Part shown: positions 44,514 through 52,695 of the stretch, piece by piece
Position numbering within the stretch: position 1 is the stretch's first letter
Layout of the letters: each line of letters starts with the position of its first letter
From: Yoonia sp. SS1-5
GTDB taxonomy: Bacteria; Pseudomonadota; Alphaproteobacteria; Rhodobacterales; Rhodobacteraceae
Reading direction: 5' to 3'
Assembly: GCF_038443705.2 (NCBI RefSeq)
Contig: NZ_CP151767.2
Coordinates: 620,001 to 684,000 of the forward strand
Length of the DNA: 64,000 nucleotides
Notes under the pieces: generated by a model
What the model saw: the letters and a program-made list of their open reading frames with translations, nothing else
What the model was told of the DNA's origin: nothing
Databases searched by the model: none
Translations under genes and position numbers: made by a program

Positions 44514-46367
44514 ATGCTCAAGATTTCAGACATCACCTATTCCGTTGAAGGCCGCACGCTGGTCGAGAATGCAACCGTCACAATTCCGACGGGCCACAAG
44601 GTTGGCCTCGTGGGGCGCAACGGATCGGGCAAGACGACCCTCTTCCGCGTCATCCGCGGCGAGATGGTGCTGGACACCGGCAACGTGACTATCCCCAGGG
44701 GGTGGAAAATCGGCGGGGTCAGCCAGGAGGTTCCCGGCAACGATGTCTCGCTGATCGACACGGTTCTGCGCGCCGATACCGAGCGCGAGGCGCTTTTGGC
44801 AGAGGCGGAAACCGCAACTGATGCCGGACGGATCGCCGAAGTGCAGACCCGGTTGGCCGATATCGACGCCTGGTCCGCCGAAGCGCGAGCCGCCACGATC
44901 CTCAGGGGGTTGGGCTTTACCCATGCGGAACAGAAAATGCCCTGCGCGGCCTTTTCCGGGGGCTGGCGGATGCGCGTGGCCCTTGCGGCCGTTCTGTTTT
45001 CCGAACCTGATCTGCTGCTGCTGGACGAGCCGACCAACTATCTGGATCTGGAAGGCGCGCTGTGGCTCGAGGCATATCTGGTCAAATACCCCCATACCGT
45101 TCTGATCGTCAGCCACGACCGCGAGCTGTTGAACCGCTCCGTTGGCGGTATCCTGCATCTCGAGGACAAGGGCCTGACCTATTATACCGGCCCTTATGAC
45201 AGCTTTGCGAAACAAAGGGCTGCAAAACGGGCCGTGCAGGCCGCCGCTGCCAAGAAACAGGATGCGCAGCGCGCCCATCTGCAAAGCTTTGTTGATCGGT
45301 TCAAGGCCAAGGCGTCCAAGGCCAAACAGGCCCAGTCCCGTGTGAAGATGCTGGAAAAGATGGACACCATCCGCGCGCCCGAAGATGCAGCACGCACCGT
45401 CTTTACCTTCCCGGAGCCCGAGGAACTCTCGCCGCCGATCATCGCGACCGAGGCTGCCGCCGTCGGCTATGGAAATCACATCGTGCTGCATGATCTGAAC
45501 CTGCGGATTGATCAGGATGACCGGATCGCCCTGCTGGGCCGCAACGGCGAGGGGAAGTCGACCCTGTCAAAAATGCTGTCCGACCGGCTGCCGGTGGCCC
45601 GCGGCAAGATGGTGACATCAAACAAATTGCGGATCGGGTTCTTCGCCCAGCATCAGGTCGATGAATTGCGGATCGAGGAAACCCCGCTTGATCACCTGTT
45701 TCGCGAACGGCCCAATGAAGGCCAGGCGAAACTGCGCGCCCGGCTCGCCGGATTTGGGCTTGGGGCCGATCAGGCGGAAACGGCTGTGGGGCGCCTGTCT
45801 GGGGGTCAGAAAGCCCGGTTGTCCCTGCTGCTGGCCACCCTGCCCGCGCCGCATCTGCTCATCCTTGATGAGCCGACCAACCACCTTGATATCGAAAGCC
45901 GCGAGGCGCTGGTCGAGGCGCTGACCGCCTATACCGGTGCGGTCATCCTTGTCAGCCACGACATGCATCTGCTGTCGATGGTTGCCGACCGGCTGTGGCT
46001 GGTCAAAGACGGGCATGTAAAACCATACGAGGAAGACCTGCAGGCCTACCGCAAGATGCTGCTGACGCCCGACAAGCCCGCGGAAAAGGACAAGCCCAAG
46101 CCGGCGAAACCCGTCAAAGCCAGCCGCGATCAAATCCTCGCCCTGCGCAGTGAAGTGCGCAAGAATGAAGAGCGGGTGAACAAGATCAACGCCATGCGGG
46201 ACAAACTCGCCAAGAAACTGGCCGACCCGGTGCTCTATGAAGAGGGCAAGGCAGGCGAGCTGGAAACCTGGAACAAGAAATACGCCGAGGTCATGGACGG
46301 GCTGGAACGGGCAGAGGCGATGTGGATGTCTGCGCTCGAAAAACTGGAAAAGGCCCAGGGTTCATAA
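44514..46367 (+). CDS. ABC-F ATPase (Uup/YheS-like)
   Basis: 617-residue protein with two ABC domains and no membrane part. First domain: GRNGSGKTT and FSGGWRMRVALA. Second: GRNGEGKST and LSGGQKARLSLL. Between them is the charged linker of ABC-F proteins (KAKASKAKQAQSRVKMLEKM). A C-terminal coiled coil follows (RKNEERVNKINAMRDKLAKK). It acts on ribosomes or rRNA maturation. The ATG at 44514 is used; an upstream frame to 44454 has no support. It may be divergently promoted from ndk. Confidence 0.93.
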   Translation: MLKISDITYSVEGRTLVENATVTIPTGHKVGLVGRNGSGKTTLFRVIRGEMVLDTGNVTIPRGWKIGGVSQEVPGNDVSLIDTVLRADTEREALLAEAETATDAGRIAEVQTRLADIDAWSAEARAATILRGLGFTHAEQKMPCAAFSGGWRMRVALAAVLFSEPDLLLLDEPTNYLDLEGALWLEAYLVKYPHTVLIVSHDRELLNRSVGGILHLEDKGLTYYTGPYDSFAKQRAAKRAVQAAAAKKQDAQRAHLQSFVDRFKAKASKAKQAQSRVKMLEKMDTIRAPEDAARTVFTFPEPEELSPPIIATEAAAVGYGNHIVLHDLNLRIDQDDRIALLGRNGEGKSTLSKMLSDRLPVARGKMVTSNKLRIGFFAQHQVDELRIEETPLDHLFRERPNEGQAKLRARLAGFGLGADQAETAVGRLSGGQKARLSLLLATLPAPHLLILDEPTNHLDIESREALVEALTAYTGAVILVSHDMHLLSMVADRLWLVKDGHVKPYEEDLQAYRKMLLTPDKPAEKDKPKPAKPVKASRDQILALRSEVRKNEERVNKINAMRDKLAKKLADPVLYEEGKAGELETWNKKYAEVMDGLERAEAMWMSALEKLEKAQGS

Positions 46368-46400
46368 ACGCCCCGGGCACACCCGAAAGGGATCGTTGAA

Positions 46401-46895
46401 ATGGCACAAACACACCCGGTCCTGCACTTGCTTTGCGGCTTGATTGCATCGGGAAAATCAACGCTTGCAGCACAGCTCAGCGCGGGGCCCGACACGCTCC
46501 TGCTGTCCGAAGACAGCTGGTTGAAAGGCCTCTATGTTGATGAACTCACCTCTGGCGCGGACTATCTGCGCTATGCGGCACGGCTGCGCAATGTGATGGG
46601 GCCCCATATTACAACACTGCTTGATATGGGGATTTCAGTGGTGCTGGATTTTCCGGCCAACACCGTGGGTCAGCGCAAGTGGATGCGCGAGATCATCGAC
46701 GATAGTGGTGCTGCGCATCAACTTCACTATCTCGATACGCCGGCGCAGGTCTGCCTTGACCGACTGCGCGCACGCAACGCGACCGGCGCTCATGCCTTTG
46801 CAGCAACCGAGGCGCAATTTCACCAATTCGCACAGCATTTCGCCCCGCCAACCGCAGATGAAAACTTTACCATCATCAGGCATACCAGCTCATAG
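46401..46895 (+). CDS. P-loop kinase-like ATPase (zeta-toxin/AAA_33 fold)
   Basis: 164-residue protein with Walker A GLIASGKSTLA near the N terminus. Motifs LLLSEDSWLK and DMGISVVLDFPAN match small P-loop kinases of the AAA_33 group. Zeta toxins and nucleotide or metabolite kinases are relatives. No antitoxin partner lies nearby, and it follows an ABC-F gene, so a metabolic kinase is more likely than a toxin. GAAAGG before the ATG. Confidence 0.8.
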   Translation: MAQTHPVLHLLCGLIASGKSTLAAQLSAGPDTLLLSEDSWLKGLYVDELTSGADYLRYAARLRNVMGPHITTLLDMGISVVLDFPANTVGQRKWMREIIDDSGAAHQLHYLDTPAQVCLDRLRARNATGAHAFAATEAQFHQFAQHFAPPTADENFTIIRHTSS

Positions 46896-46985
46896 GGTCA
46901 CCGCCCCTCTCATCTCGCCCAAAATACTCCCACCGGAGGTGTCCCATCACTGGCCACCGCCACTGACCTCTGAAATAGTCACGCC

Positions 46986-47615
46986 ATGACCGAACTCCCC
47001 GCCCTGATCGCCGCTTTCACAACAATGTTCATCATCATCGACCCGCCCGGGCTCGCGCCGGTCTTTATTGCGCTGACCCAAGGGATGACCCCGGCGCAAC
47101 GGCGGGCGATTGCTGTGCGGGCCTGTATCGTCTCGGCAGTGTTGATGATCATCTTCCTGTTTCTGGGCGAGACTGTGCTGGGGTTCATCGGCATCTCTAT
47201 GGATGCGTTTCGGATCGCCGGGGGTGTATTGCTGTTTCTGACAGCGCTCGACATGCTGTTCCAACGCAGGCAGGCCCGGCGCGAGGATAGTGCCGCCGAA
47301 GGGCAGGCAGAACATCACGATGACCCGTCGGTTTTCCCCCTTGCGCTGCCGCTGATCGTCGGGCCGGGGGCGATCACGACGATCATCCTGCTGGCAGGAC
47401 AGGCCGAGGGTGCCGCAGATTTTGGCGCGATTGCAGGCGTGCTGATGGCCGTTCTGTTGATTGTGCTGGCAGCATTTCTGGCAGCCCCTGCCATCGAACG
47501 GGCACTTGGCAAAACCGGCCTGAACATTGTCACACGCGTGCTGGGCATGTTGCTGGCCGCCCTTGCGGTGCAATTCGTTCTTGACGGGCTCAGGGGTTTT
47601 GGGATCGGCGGATAG
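46986..47615 (+). CDS. MarC-family inner membrane protein
   Basis: 209-residue membrane protein of the MarC family with six predicted helices. The start PALIAAFTTMFIIIDPPGLAPVFIALTQG and the block VFPLALPLIVGPGAITTIILLAGQ are hallmarks. The name comes from the mar locus, but the family's function is not settled. It is followed after 16 bp by the protease gene. Confidence 0.92.
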   Translation: MTELPALIAAFTTMFIIIDPPGLAPVFIALTQGMTPAQRRAIAVRACIVSAVLMIIFLFLGETVLGFIGISMDAFRIAGGVLLFLTALDMLFQRRQARREDSAAEGQAEHHDDPSVFPLALPLIVGPGAITTIILLAGQAEGAADFGAIAGVLMAVLLIVLAAFLAAPAIERALGKTGLNIVTRVLGMLLAALAVQFVLDGLRGFGIGG

Positions 47616-47631
47616 CGCCTATATCTCGGGT

Positions 47632-48210
47632 ATGAGCACAGAACAAATCATGCAATTGACCTATCTGGTGCTGCTTGCTGCAGCTATCGGCGGGTCCTAT
47701 ATCGTCGCGCAGCGTGACAATATGGGTAAAATGGCGCAACAGGCGGTCATTTGGGGCCTCATCTTTGTGGGTGTTGTCGGGGCATATGGGCTTTGGGATG
47801 ATATCAGCCGCGACGCCACAGGCCGGCAGGCACTGATCAGCGACAACCAGGTCGCCGTTCCACTGCGCAATGACGGCCATTACTACCTCACCCTTGATAT
47901 CAATGGCACCCCGGTTGAATTCGCGGTGGATACAGGGGCAAGCCAGGTTGTGCTTAGTCAGGAAGACGCGCGCCGGGTGGGGTTCGACCCCGCAACACTC
48001 AACTATTCGGGTGTGGCGCTGACGGCCAATGGCCGGGTCCGGACCGCCCCCGTCACCTTGGAAAGCGTGGCACTTGGCGCGCTGCGCGATGACGGTCTGC
48101 GGGCCGTGGTGAATGAAGGGGCGATGGACGGATCGCTATTGGGGATGACATATCTCAACCGGTATAGCCGGATCGAGATCATGGGAAATGAACTGGTACT
48201 GACACGATGA
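47632..48210 (+). CDS. Retropepsin-like aspartic protease, membrane anchored
   Basis: 192-residue protein with two N-terminal membrane segments (TYLVLLAAAIGGSYIVAQRD, AVIWGLIFVGVVGAYGLW). A single retroviral-type aspartic protease half follows, with active site FAVDTGASQVVLS and the flap-region motif DGSLLGMTYLNRYSRIEI. These TIGR02281-type proteins should act as dimers facing the periplasm. Substrates are unknown. The last bases overlap the start of a small lipoprotein gene. Confidence 0.88.
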   Translation: MSTEQIMQLTYLVLLAAAIGGSYIVAQRDNMGKMAQQAVIWGLIFVGVVGAYGLWDDISRDATGRQALISDNQVAVPLRNDGHYYLTLDINGTPVEFAVDTGASQVVLSQEDARRVGFDPATLNYSGVALTANGRVRTAPVTLESVALGALRDDGLRAVVNEGAMDGSLLGMTYLNRYSRIEIMGNELVLTR

Positions 48211-48335
48211 GACATGCGCGATACCTCGCAGCCCTGTGCGTGCTTCTTGCAGGCTGCACCAAACCCGCCCCGCAACTGCCCGCGGATTTCGATCCGGGTT
48301 TTGCGTTCTTCCTGCCAAACCAACCGTCACAATAA
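48207..48335 (+). CDS. 42-residue lipoprotein
   Basis: Starts MRHARYLAALCVLLAGCTKP, with a lipobox LLAGC, then a short Pro-rich mature part ending in FFLPNQPSQ. The ATG overlaps the TGA of the protease gene (ATGA), which supports it. It is likely lipid-anchored in the membrane. No family is recognised; a partner role for the protease is a guess. Confidence 0.65.
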   Translation: MRHARYLAALCVLLAGCTKPAPQLPADFDPGFAFFLPNQPSQ

Positions 48336-48420
48336 CCCCACGCAAAAAGTCCTTGGGCGATCGCCCATACACAGACAGGCATCTGGCAAAGTAATCTGGC
48401 GCGTGGTCAGCGCGGCGCCC

Positions 48421-48876
48421 CTAACCTTTTTCGGCTTTCTTGGTCCACCGGCCGCCCTCTTGCGCCCAGTATTGCGCGGTACAACCGGCATCTGTCAGCG
48501 CTTTCCATTGGCCCCGGGCCCGTTCCAAAGCGGTTCCATCATGGCCGTCAAACAAAATACAGGTCCGCGCAAGTGCGCCAACTTCCTCTGCCGTCACCGG
48601 CGCGCCGCCCACACTCATGATGCAGGAAAACCCATCACTGGGCACATCACCCAACAGCACGGGCTGGTCCGCATCATGCGGCCCACCTGCCAGACCATGC
48701 GGCAGAAACCCATCATCCGGCCCGGCCCATAACACATCGTCGAGGCGCGCAAGCAGGCTTTGATCCTCGGCCCGCACCAGGACACGCCAGCCCTGCTTGC
48801 GTGCCTTGCCGATCAGCATGGGCAATGTGGCCTCAAGCGGGCTGTCGGTCAGGTGATAGAAAAAGGCAGCGCCCAT
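48421..48876 (-). CDS. holC: DNA polymerase III chi subunit
   Basis: 151-residue HolC, which links the clamp loader to single-strand binding protein. The start MGAAFFYHLTDSPLEATLPMLIGKARKQGW and the block DQPVLLGDVP are typical. The ATG abuts the pepA stop without a gap, a pair conserved in many bacteria. The gene is complete. Confidence 0.92.
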   Translation of the reverse strand: MGAAFFYHLTDSPLEATLPMLIGKARKQGWRVLVRAEDQSLLARLDDVLWAGPDDGFLPHGLAGGPHDADQPVLLGDVPSDGFSCIMSVGGAPVTAEEVGALARTCILFDGHDGTALERARGQWKALTDAGCTAQYWAQEGGRWTKKAEKG

Positions 48877-50343
48877 CTAGCCCTCGTATTTGTCCGCGAT
48901 CAGCCGGTTCAGGGCCATCACCCCCCAGCCCGTTGCGCCAGCCGGGGCAAGTGCGGTTTCCGACCCGACGCTGGCCACACCAGCGATGTCCAGATGGCAC
49001 CACGGCACATCGTCATTGACAAACCGGCCCAGGAACTGTGCCGCCGTGATTGAACCTGCGTTCCGCCCGCCAACATTCTTGATATCGGCAATCTTTGATT
49101 TGATCAGCGCATCATAGGCCGGGCTCATCGGTAGCCGCCAGGCGCCTTCGCCCTCGGCTTTGGCGGCTTTCAGGAAGGCGTCGCTCAACGCATCCGAGTT
49201 TGAGAAAACGCCCGCATTCTCATGACCCAAAGCGACAAGGATGGCCCCCGTCAACGTGGCCAGATTGATCATGCCCACCGGTTTGAACCGGTCCTGCGCG
49301 TACCACAGCACATCGGCCAAAACCAAGCGCCCTTCGGCATCCGTATTGATGATTTCGACGGTGTCGCCCTTCATGGATTTGACCACGTCGCCGGGCCGTG
49401 TCGCATTGCCCGAGGGCATATTCTCGACCAGCCCCACAAGGCCCACCACATTGGCCTTGGCCTTGCGCATCGCCAAGGTGCGCATCACGCCGGCCACAAC
49501 GCCTGCACCCCCCATATCCATGGTCATCTTTTCCATGCCGGCGGCGGGTTTGATGCTGATCCCACCGGTGTCAAAAACCACGCCCTTGCCGATCAGGGCA
49601 AAGGGCTTTTCATCCCCGCCCCCGTTCCAGGACATGACCACCACCTTGGACGGGCTGTCAGACCCCTGCCCGACGCTCAGCAGCGTGCGCATGCCAAGCT
49701 TGGTCAGTTCCTCTTCATCCAGGATTTCGACATCGAGGCCCAGTTCCTGCATCGCGGCCAGCCGGGCGGCAAAGTCATCCGTGGTCAGGATATTGGCCGG
49801 TTCATTTGTCAGATCGCGGGTAAAAAACACCCCCTCGGCGACGGCAGCCAGCGGTGCAGCCGCTTTTGCGAACTCTTCGGGTTTTGATACCATGAAGCTG
49901 ACCGCGCCCTTGGCTTTGGGGGGCGCTGTCTTGTGGGCGTCAAACCGGTACGCCCGCATAGCCAGACCAAAGGCCACCTCTTCGGCCCGGTTGATGTTCC
50001 CCGCGAGGACAAGCATGTCCATCTCGCCGTATTTCTTGGCCAGTTGTGCGCCTGCCTTGCGCGCCTCGTCCACGGATGGGCGACGGGCCAGTTTCACCAC
50101 CAACACGGCCGTCGCCGCAAGACCTGCCGGATAGTCCAACGCATGCACATCACCCGGCCCCATTGCTGCAAAGACGTCGCCGTCAACGAACCGGGCGAGC
50201 GCCTTGCGCGACAGGCTGTTGACCTTGCGCGCACCGGCATCAAGCTTCTTTTCCGCATCCACAAAAACCACGACCTGCCCGGCACTTTCGGCAACACGGT
50301 CCAGATCAACATCCTTGAATTGAATTTCGGTCGGGGTGGTCAT
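48877..50343 (-). CDS. pepA: Leucyl aminopeptidase PepA
   Basis: 488-residue M17 metallo-aminopeptidase. The signature NTDAEGRLVLADVL is present. The metal-binding lysine and acids are in LIGKGVVFDTGGIS and MDMGGAGVVAG. It is cytosolic. In some bacteria PepA also works as a DNA-binding accessory protein. It shares an operon with holC and is divergent from lptF. Confidence 0.95.
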   Translation of the reverse strand: MTTPTEIQFKDVDLDRVAESAGQVVVFVDAEKKLDAGARKVNSLSRKALARFVDGDVFAAMGPGDVHALDYPAGLAATAVLVVKLARRPSVDEARKAGAQLAKKYGEMDMLVLAGNINRAEEVAFGLAMRAYRFDAHKTAPPKAKGAVSFMVSKPEEFAKAAAPLAAVAEGVFFTRDLTNEPANILTTDDFAARLAAMQELGLDVEILDEEELTKLGMRTLLSVGQGSDSPSKVVVMSWNGGGDEKPFALIGKGVVFDTGGISIKPAAGMEKMTMDMGGAGVVAGVMRTLAMRKAKANVVGLVGLVENMPSGNATRPGDVVKSMKGDTVEIINTDAEGRLVLADVLWYAQDRFKPVGMINLATLTGAILVALGHENAGVFSNSDALSDAFLKAAKAEGEGAWRLPMSPAYDALIKSKIADIKNVGGRNAGSITAAQFLGRFVNDDVPWCHLDIAGVASVGSETALAPAGATGWGVMALNRLIADKYEG

Positions 50344-50473
50344 GCGCGTTCCTTATCTGTTGATGGTGATATCCCCTAGGTAGCCCGCAGACCGGGCAAT
50401 GACCAGATAGCGGTTCAATCCGCATCCTGCATCCGCTAGTAATCTGGTCAGGCAGCCAACAAAGGACGCAGCA

Positions 50474-51604
50474 TTGGGACGATTTGACAGATATATGCTG
50501 TCACAACTGATGACGCTTTTTGGCTTCTTCAGTCTGGTGCTGGTGCTGATCTACTGGATCAACAGGGCGGTCATCCTGTTTGATCAACTGATCGCTGACG
50601 GGCAATCGGCCAGTGTTTTTCTGGAGTTCACCGCACTTTCACTGCCCGCCGTGATCCGGCTGGCCCTGCCTTTGGCCGCCTTTGCGGCGGGCGTTTATGT
50701 GGCAAACCGGATGAGTACGGAATCAGAACTGGTCGTCGTTCAGGCCACCGGGTATTCGTCGTTCCGGCTGGCCCGCCCGGTTTTCTACTTTGGCCTGATC
50801 GTCGCCCTGATCATGTCGATCCTGATGCATTTTCTGGTCCCGATCAGCAGCGCCCGACTGGTCGAGCGGCAGGCCGACATTACCCAGAACGCAACCGCAC
50901 GCCTGCTGACCCCGGGTGAGTTCATCGAACCCATGGCAGGGATTACCTTTTATATCCGCGAAATCACCCCCGCGGGCGAGTTATTGGATATCTTTCTGGC
51001 AGATACACGCGACCCCGAAGAACAGATCACCTATACCGCATCGCAGGCATTTCTGGTCCGCGACGCAGGTGAGACCCAGCTGGTGATGATCGACGGCATG
51101 GCACAAACCCTACGGACGGTGGATCAGCGGCTGTTCACCACCTCGTTTGACGATTTTGCATATAATATCAGCAACCTGATCACCCGTGCGACCCGTCGGG
51201 GGCGCGGCACGTCAGAACTGTCGACATGGGAATTGCTGACCGCCTCACCTGAATTGCAGGCTGAAACCCGGCAAAGTGCAGCCCGGCTGATTTCACGCGG
51301 GCATGACCGGTTCAGCCAATCCATCCTTGGCACGGTAGCCGCCCTTTTGGGGTTCTCGACCTTGCTGGTGGGCGGGTTCAGCCGGTTTGGGGTCTGGCGT
51401 CAGATCGTGGCTGCGATCTTTCTAATTGTCGTGGTCAAAGCGGTTGAAACGGTTGGGCTGAATGCTGCGCGCAGCAACGAAAACCTGTGGTTTGCGACCT
51501 ATCTTCCAAATGTGGCGGGTTTCTTCATCATCTGGTGTCTGCTGTTTGCGGCCAGCCGCCCCTACCTGTTCAAACGACGACTGAAGGATATCCCGGCCTC
51601 ATGA
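50474..51604 (+). CDS. lptF: LPS export permease LptF
   Basis: 376-residue inner membrane permease that, with LptG and the ATPase LptB, pulls lipopolysaccharide from the membrane. It has three transmembrane helices at each end (LFGFFSLVLVLIYWINRAVILF and the C-terminal group) around a periplasmic beta-jellyroll. Starts MGRFDRYMLSQLMTLFGFF. The start is after a 130-bp gap from the divergent pepA gene. It overlaps lptG by 4 bp. Confidence 0.94.
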   Translation: MGRFDRYMLSQLMTLFGFFSLVLVLIYWINRAVILFDQLIADGQSASVFLEFTALSLPAVIRLALPLAAFAAGVYVANRMSTESELVVVQATGYSSFRLARPVFYFGLIVALIMSILMHFLVPISSARLVERQADITQNATARLLTPGEFIEPMAGITFYIREITPAGELLDIFLADTRDPEEQITYTASQAFLVRDAGETQLVMIDGMAQTLRTVDQRLFTTSFDDFAYNISNLITRATRRGRGTSELSTWELLTASPELQAETRQSAARLISRGHDRFSQSILGTVAALLGFSTLLVGGFSRFGVWRQIVAAIFLIVVVKAVETVGLNAARSNENLWFATYLPNVAGFFIIWCLLFAASRPYLFKRRLKDIPAS

Positions 51605-52695
51605 TCCTTCACCGCTATTTTGCCCGCCGTTTCCTGATGACTTTTCTGGGGGTCTTTGCGGTCTTTTTCCTGATCATGACCTTCCTTGATCTGGTCGAGC
51701 AGTTGCGCCGCTATGCCCGGGCCGAGGCCGGGTTTTTCGACATCTTCGTGCTGACCCTGCTGAACGTGCCACAAGCCCTGCACCGGATCATGCCCTTGAT
51801 CATGATCCTGTCGGCCATCGCGCTGTTTCTCAGCCTCGCGCGCTCTTCTGAGATGGTTGTCACCCGTGCAGCCGGACGCTCGGCGGTGCGGGCGTTGATG
51901 GCCCCGCTGGCAGTGGCGCTGGCCATCGGTCTGCTGGCGGTGGGTGTTCTGAACCCGATCGTGGCCAGCACCTCGAAAGAGTTCGAAAGCCGCAGCAACG
52001 CGCTGCGCGGCAAGGAATCTGTGTTGTCCATCGGATCATCCGGCCTGTGGCTGCGCCAAGGCGGCGCGGATGGCCAGACCGTGATCAGGGCGCAAAGCGC
52101 CAATCTGGACGGGACCATCCTGAACAACGTGACCTTTATCCGGTTTGACCCCGCAGGCGGTCCGGCGCAGCGGGTCGATGCCGACCGCGCGACGCTTGCA
52201 ACCGGGGCCTGGCAATTGCGCCAGGCCAAAAGCTGGGTGCTGACCGGCAATGAAACACCCGAAGCCGGGGCAACACGGCATGGCACGCTTGATATCCCCT
52301 CCAGCCTGACGCCTGACCAAATTCGCGACAGTTTTGGCACCCCCTCATCCATCCCGATCTGGGAGTTGCCCGCATTCATAGACAGGCTGCGCACCGCAGG
52401 CTTTTCAGCGCAGCGCCACCTTGTCTGGTTTCATACCGAATTGGCCCTGCCCGCCTTTCTGGTGTCGATGGTCATGATCGGTGCCAGCTTTACCGTGCGC
52501 CATCAACGCGGCGGACGTACCGGCCTGATGGTGATGTTCGCCATCCTTCTGGCCTTTGTGATCTATTTCATCCGGAACTTTGCGCAGGTGCTGGGCGAGA
52601 ATGGACAACTGCCCGCTATATTGGCCGCCTGGGCACCGCCGCTTGCGGCAATCGCCCTGTCGCTTGGCTTTCTGCTGCATAACGAGGACGGCTGA
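51601..52695 (+). CDS. lptG: LPS export permease LptG
   Basis: 364-residue partner of LptF with the same layout: three N-terminal and three C-terminal helices. Starts MILHRYFARRFLMTFLG. The stop overlaps the lptD ATG (TGATG). Such tight coupling keeps the permease pair balanced. Confidence 0.94.
   Translation: MILHRYFARRFLMTFLGVFAVFFLIMTFLDLVEQLRRYARAEAGFFDIFVLTLLNVPQALHRIMPLIMILSAIALFLSLARSSEMVVTRAAGRSAVRALMAPLAVALAIGLLAVGVLNPIVASTSKEFESRSNALRGKESVLSIGSSGLWLRQGGADGQTVIRAQSANLDGTILNNVTFIRFDPAGGPAQRVDADRATLATGAWQLRQAKSWVLTGNETPEAGATRHGTLDIPSSLTPDQIRDSFGTPSSIPIWELPAFIDRLRTAGFSAQRHLVWFHTELALPAFLVSMVMIGASFTVRHQRGGRTGLMVMFAILLAFVIYFIRNFAQVLGENGQLPAILAAWAPPLAAIALSLGFLLHNEDG

Noticed and set aside
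46401..46895. Zeta toxin of a toxin-antitoxin pair
   Set aside because: The P-loop kinase fold fits, but no epsilon-type antitoxin lies beside it and the setting is core genome; kept as a general P-loop kinase.
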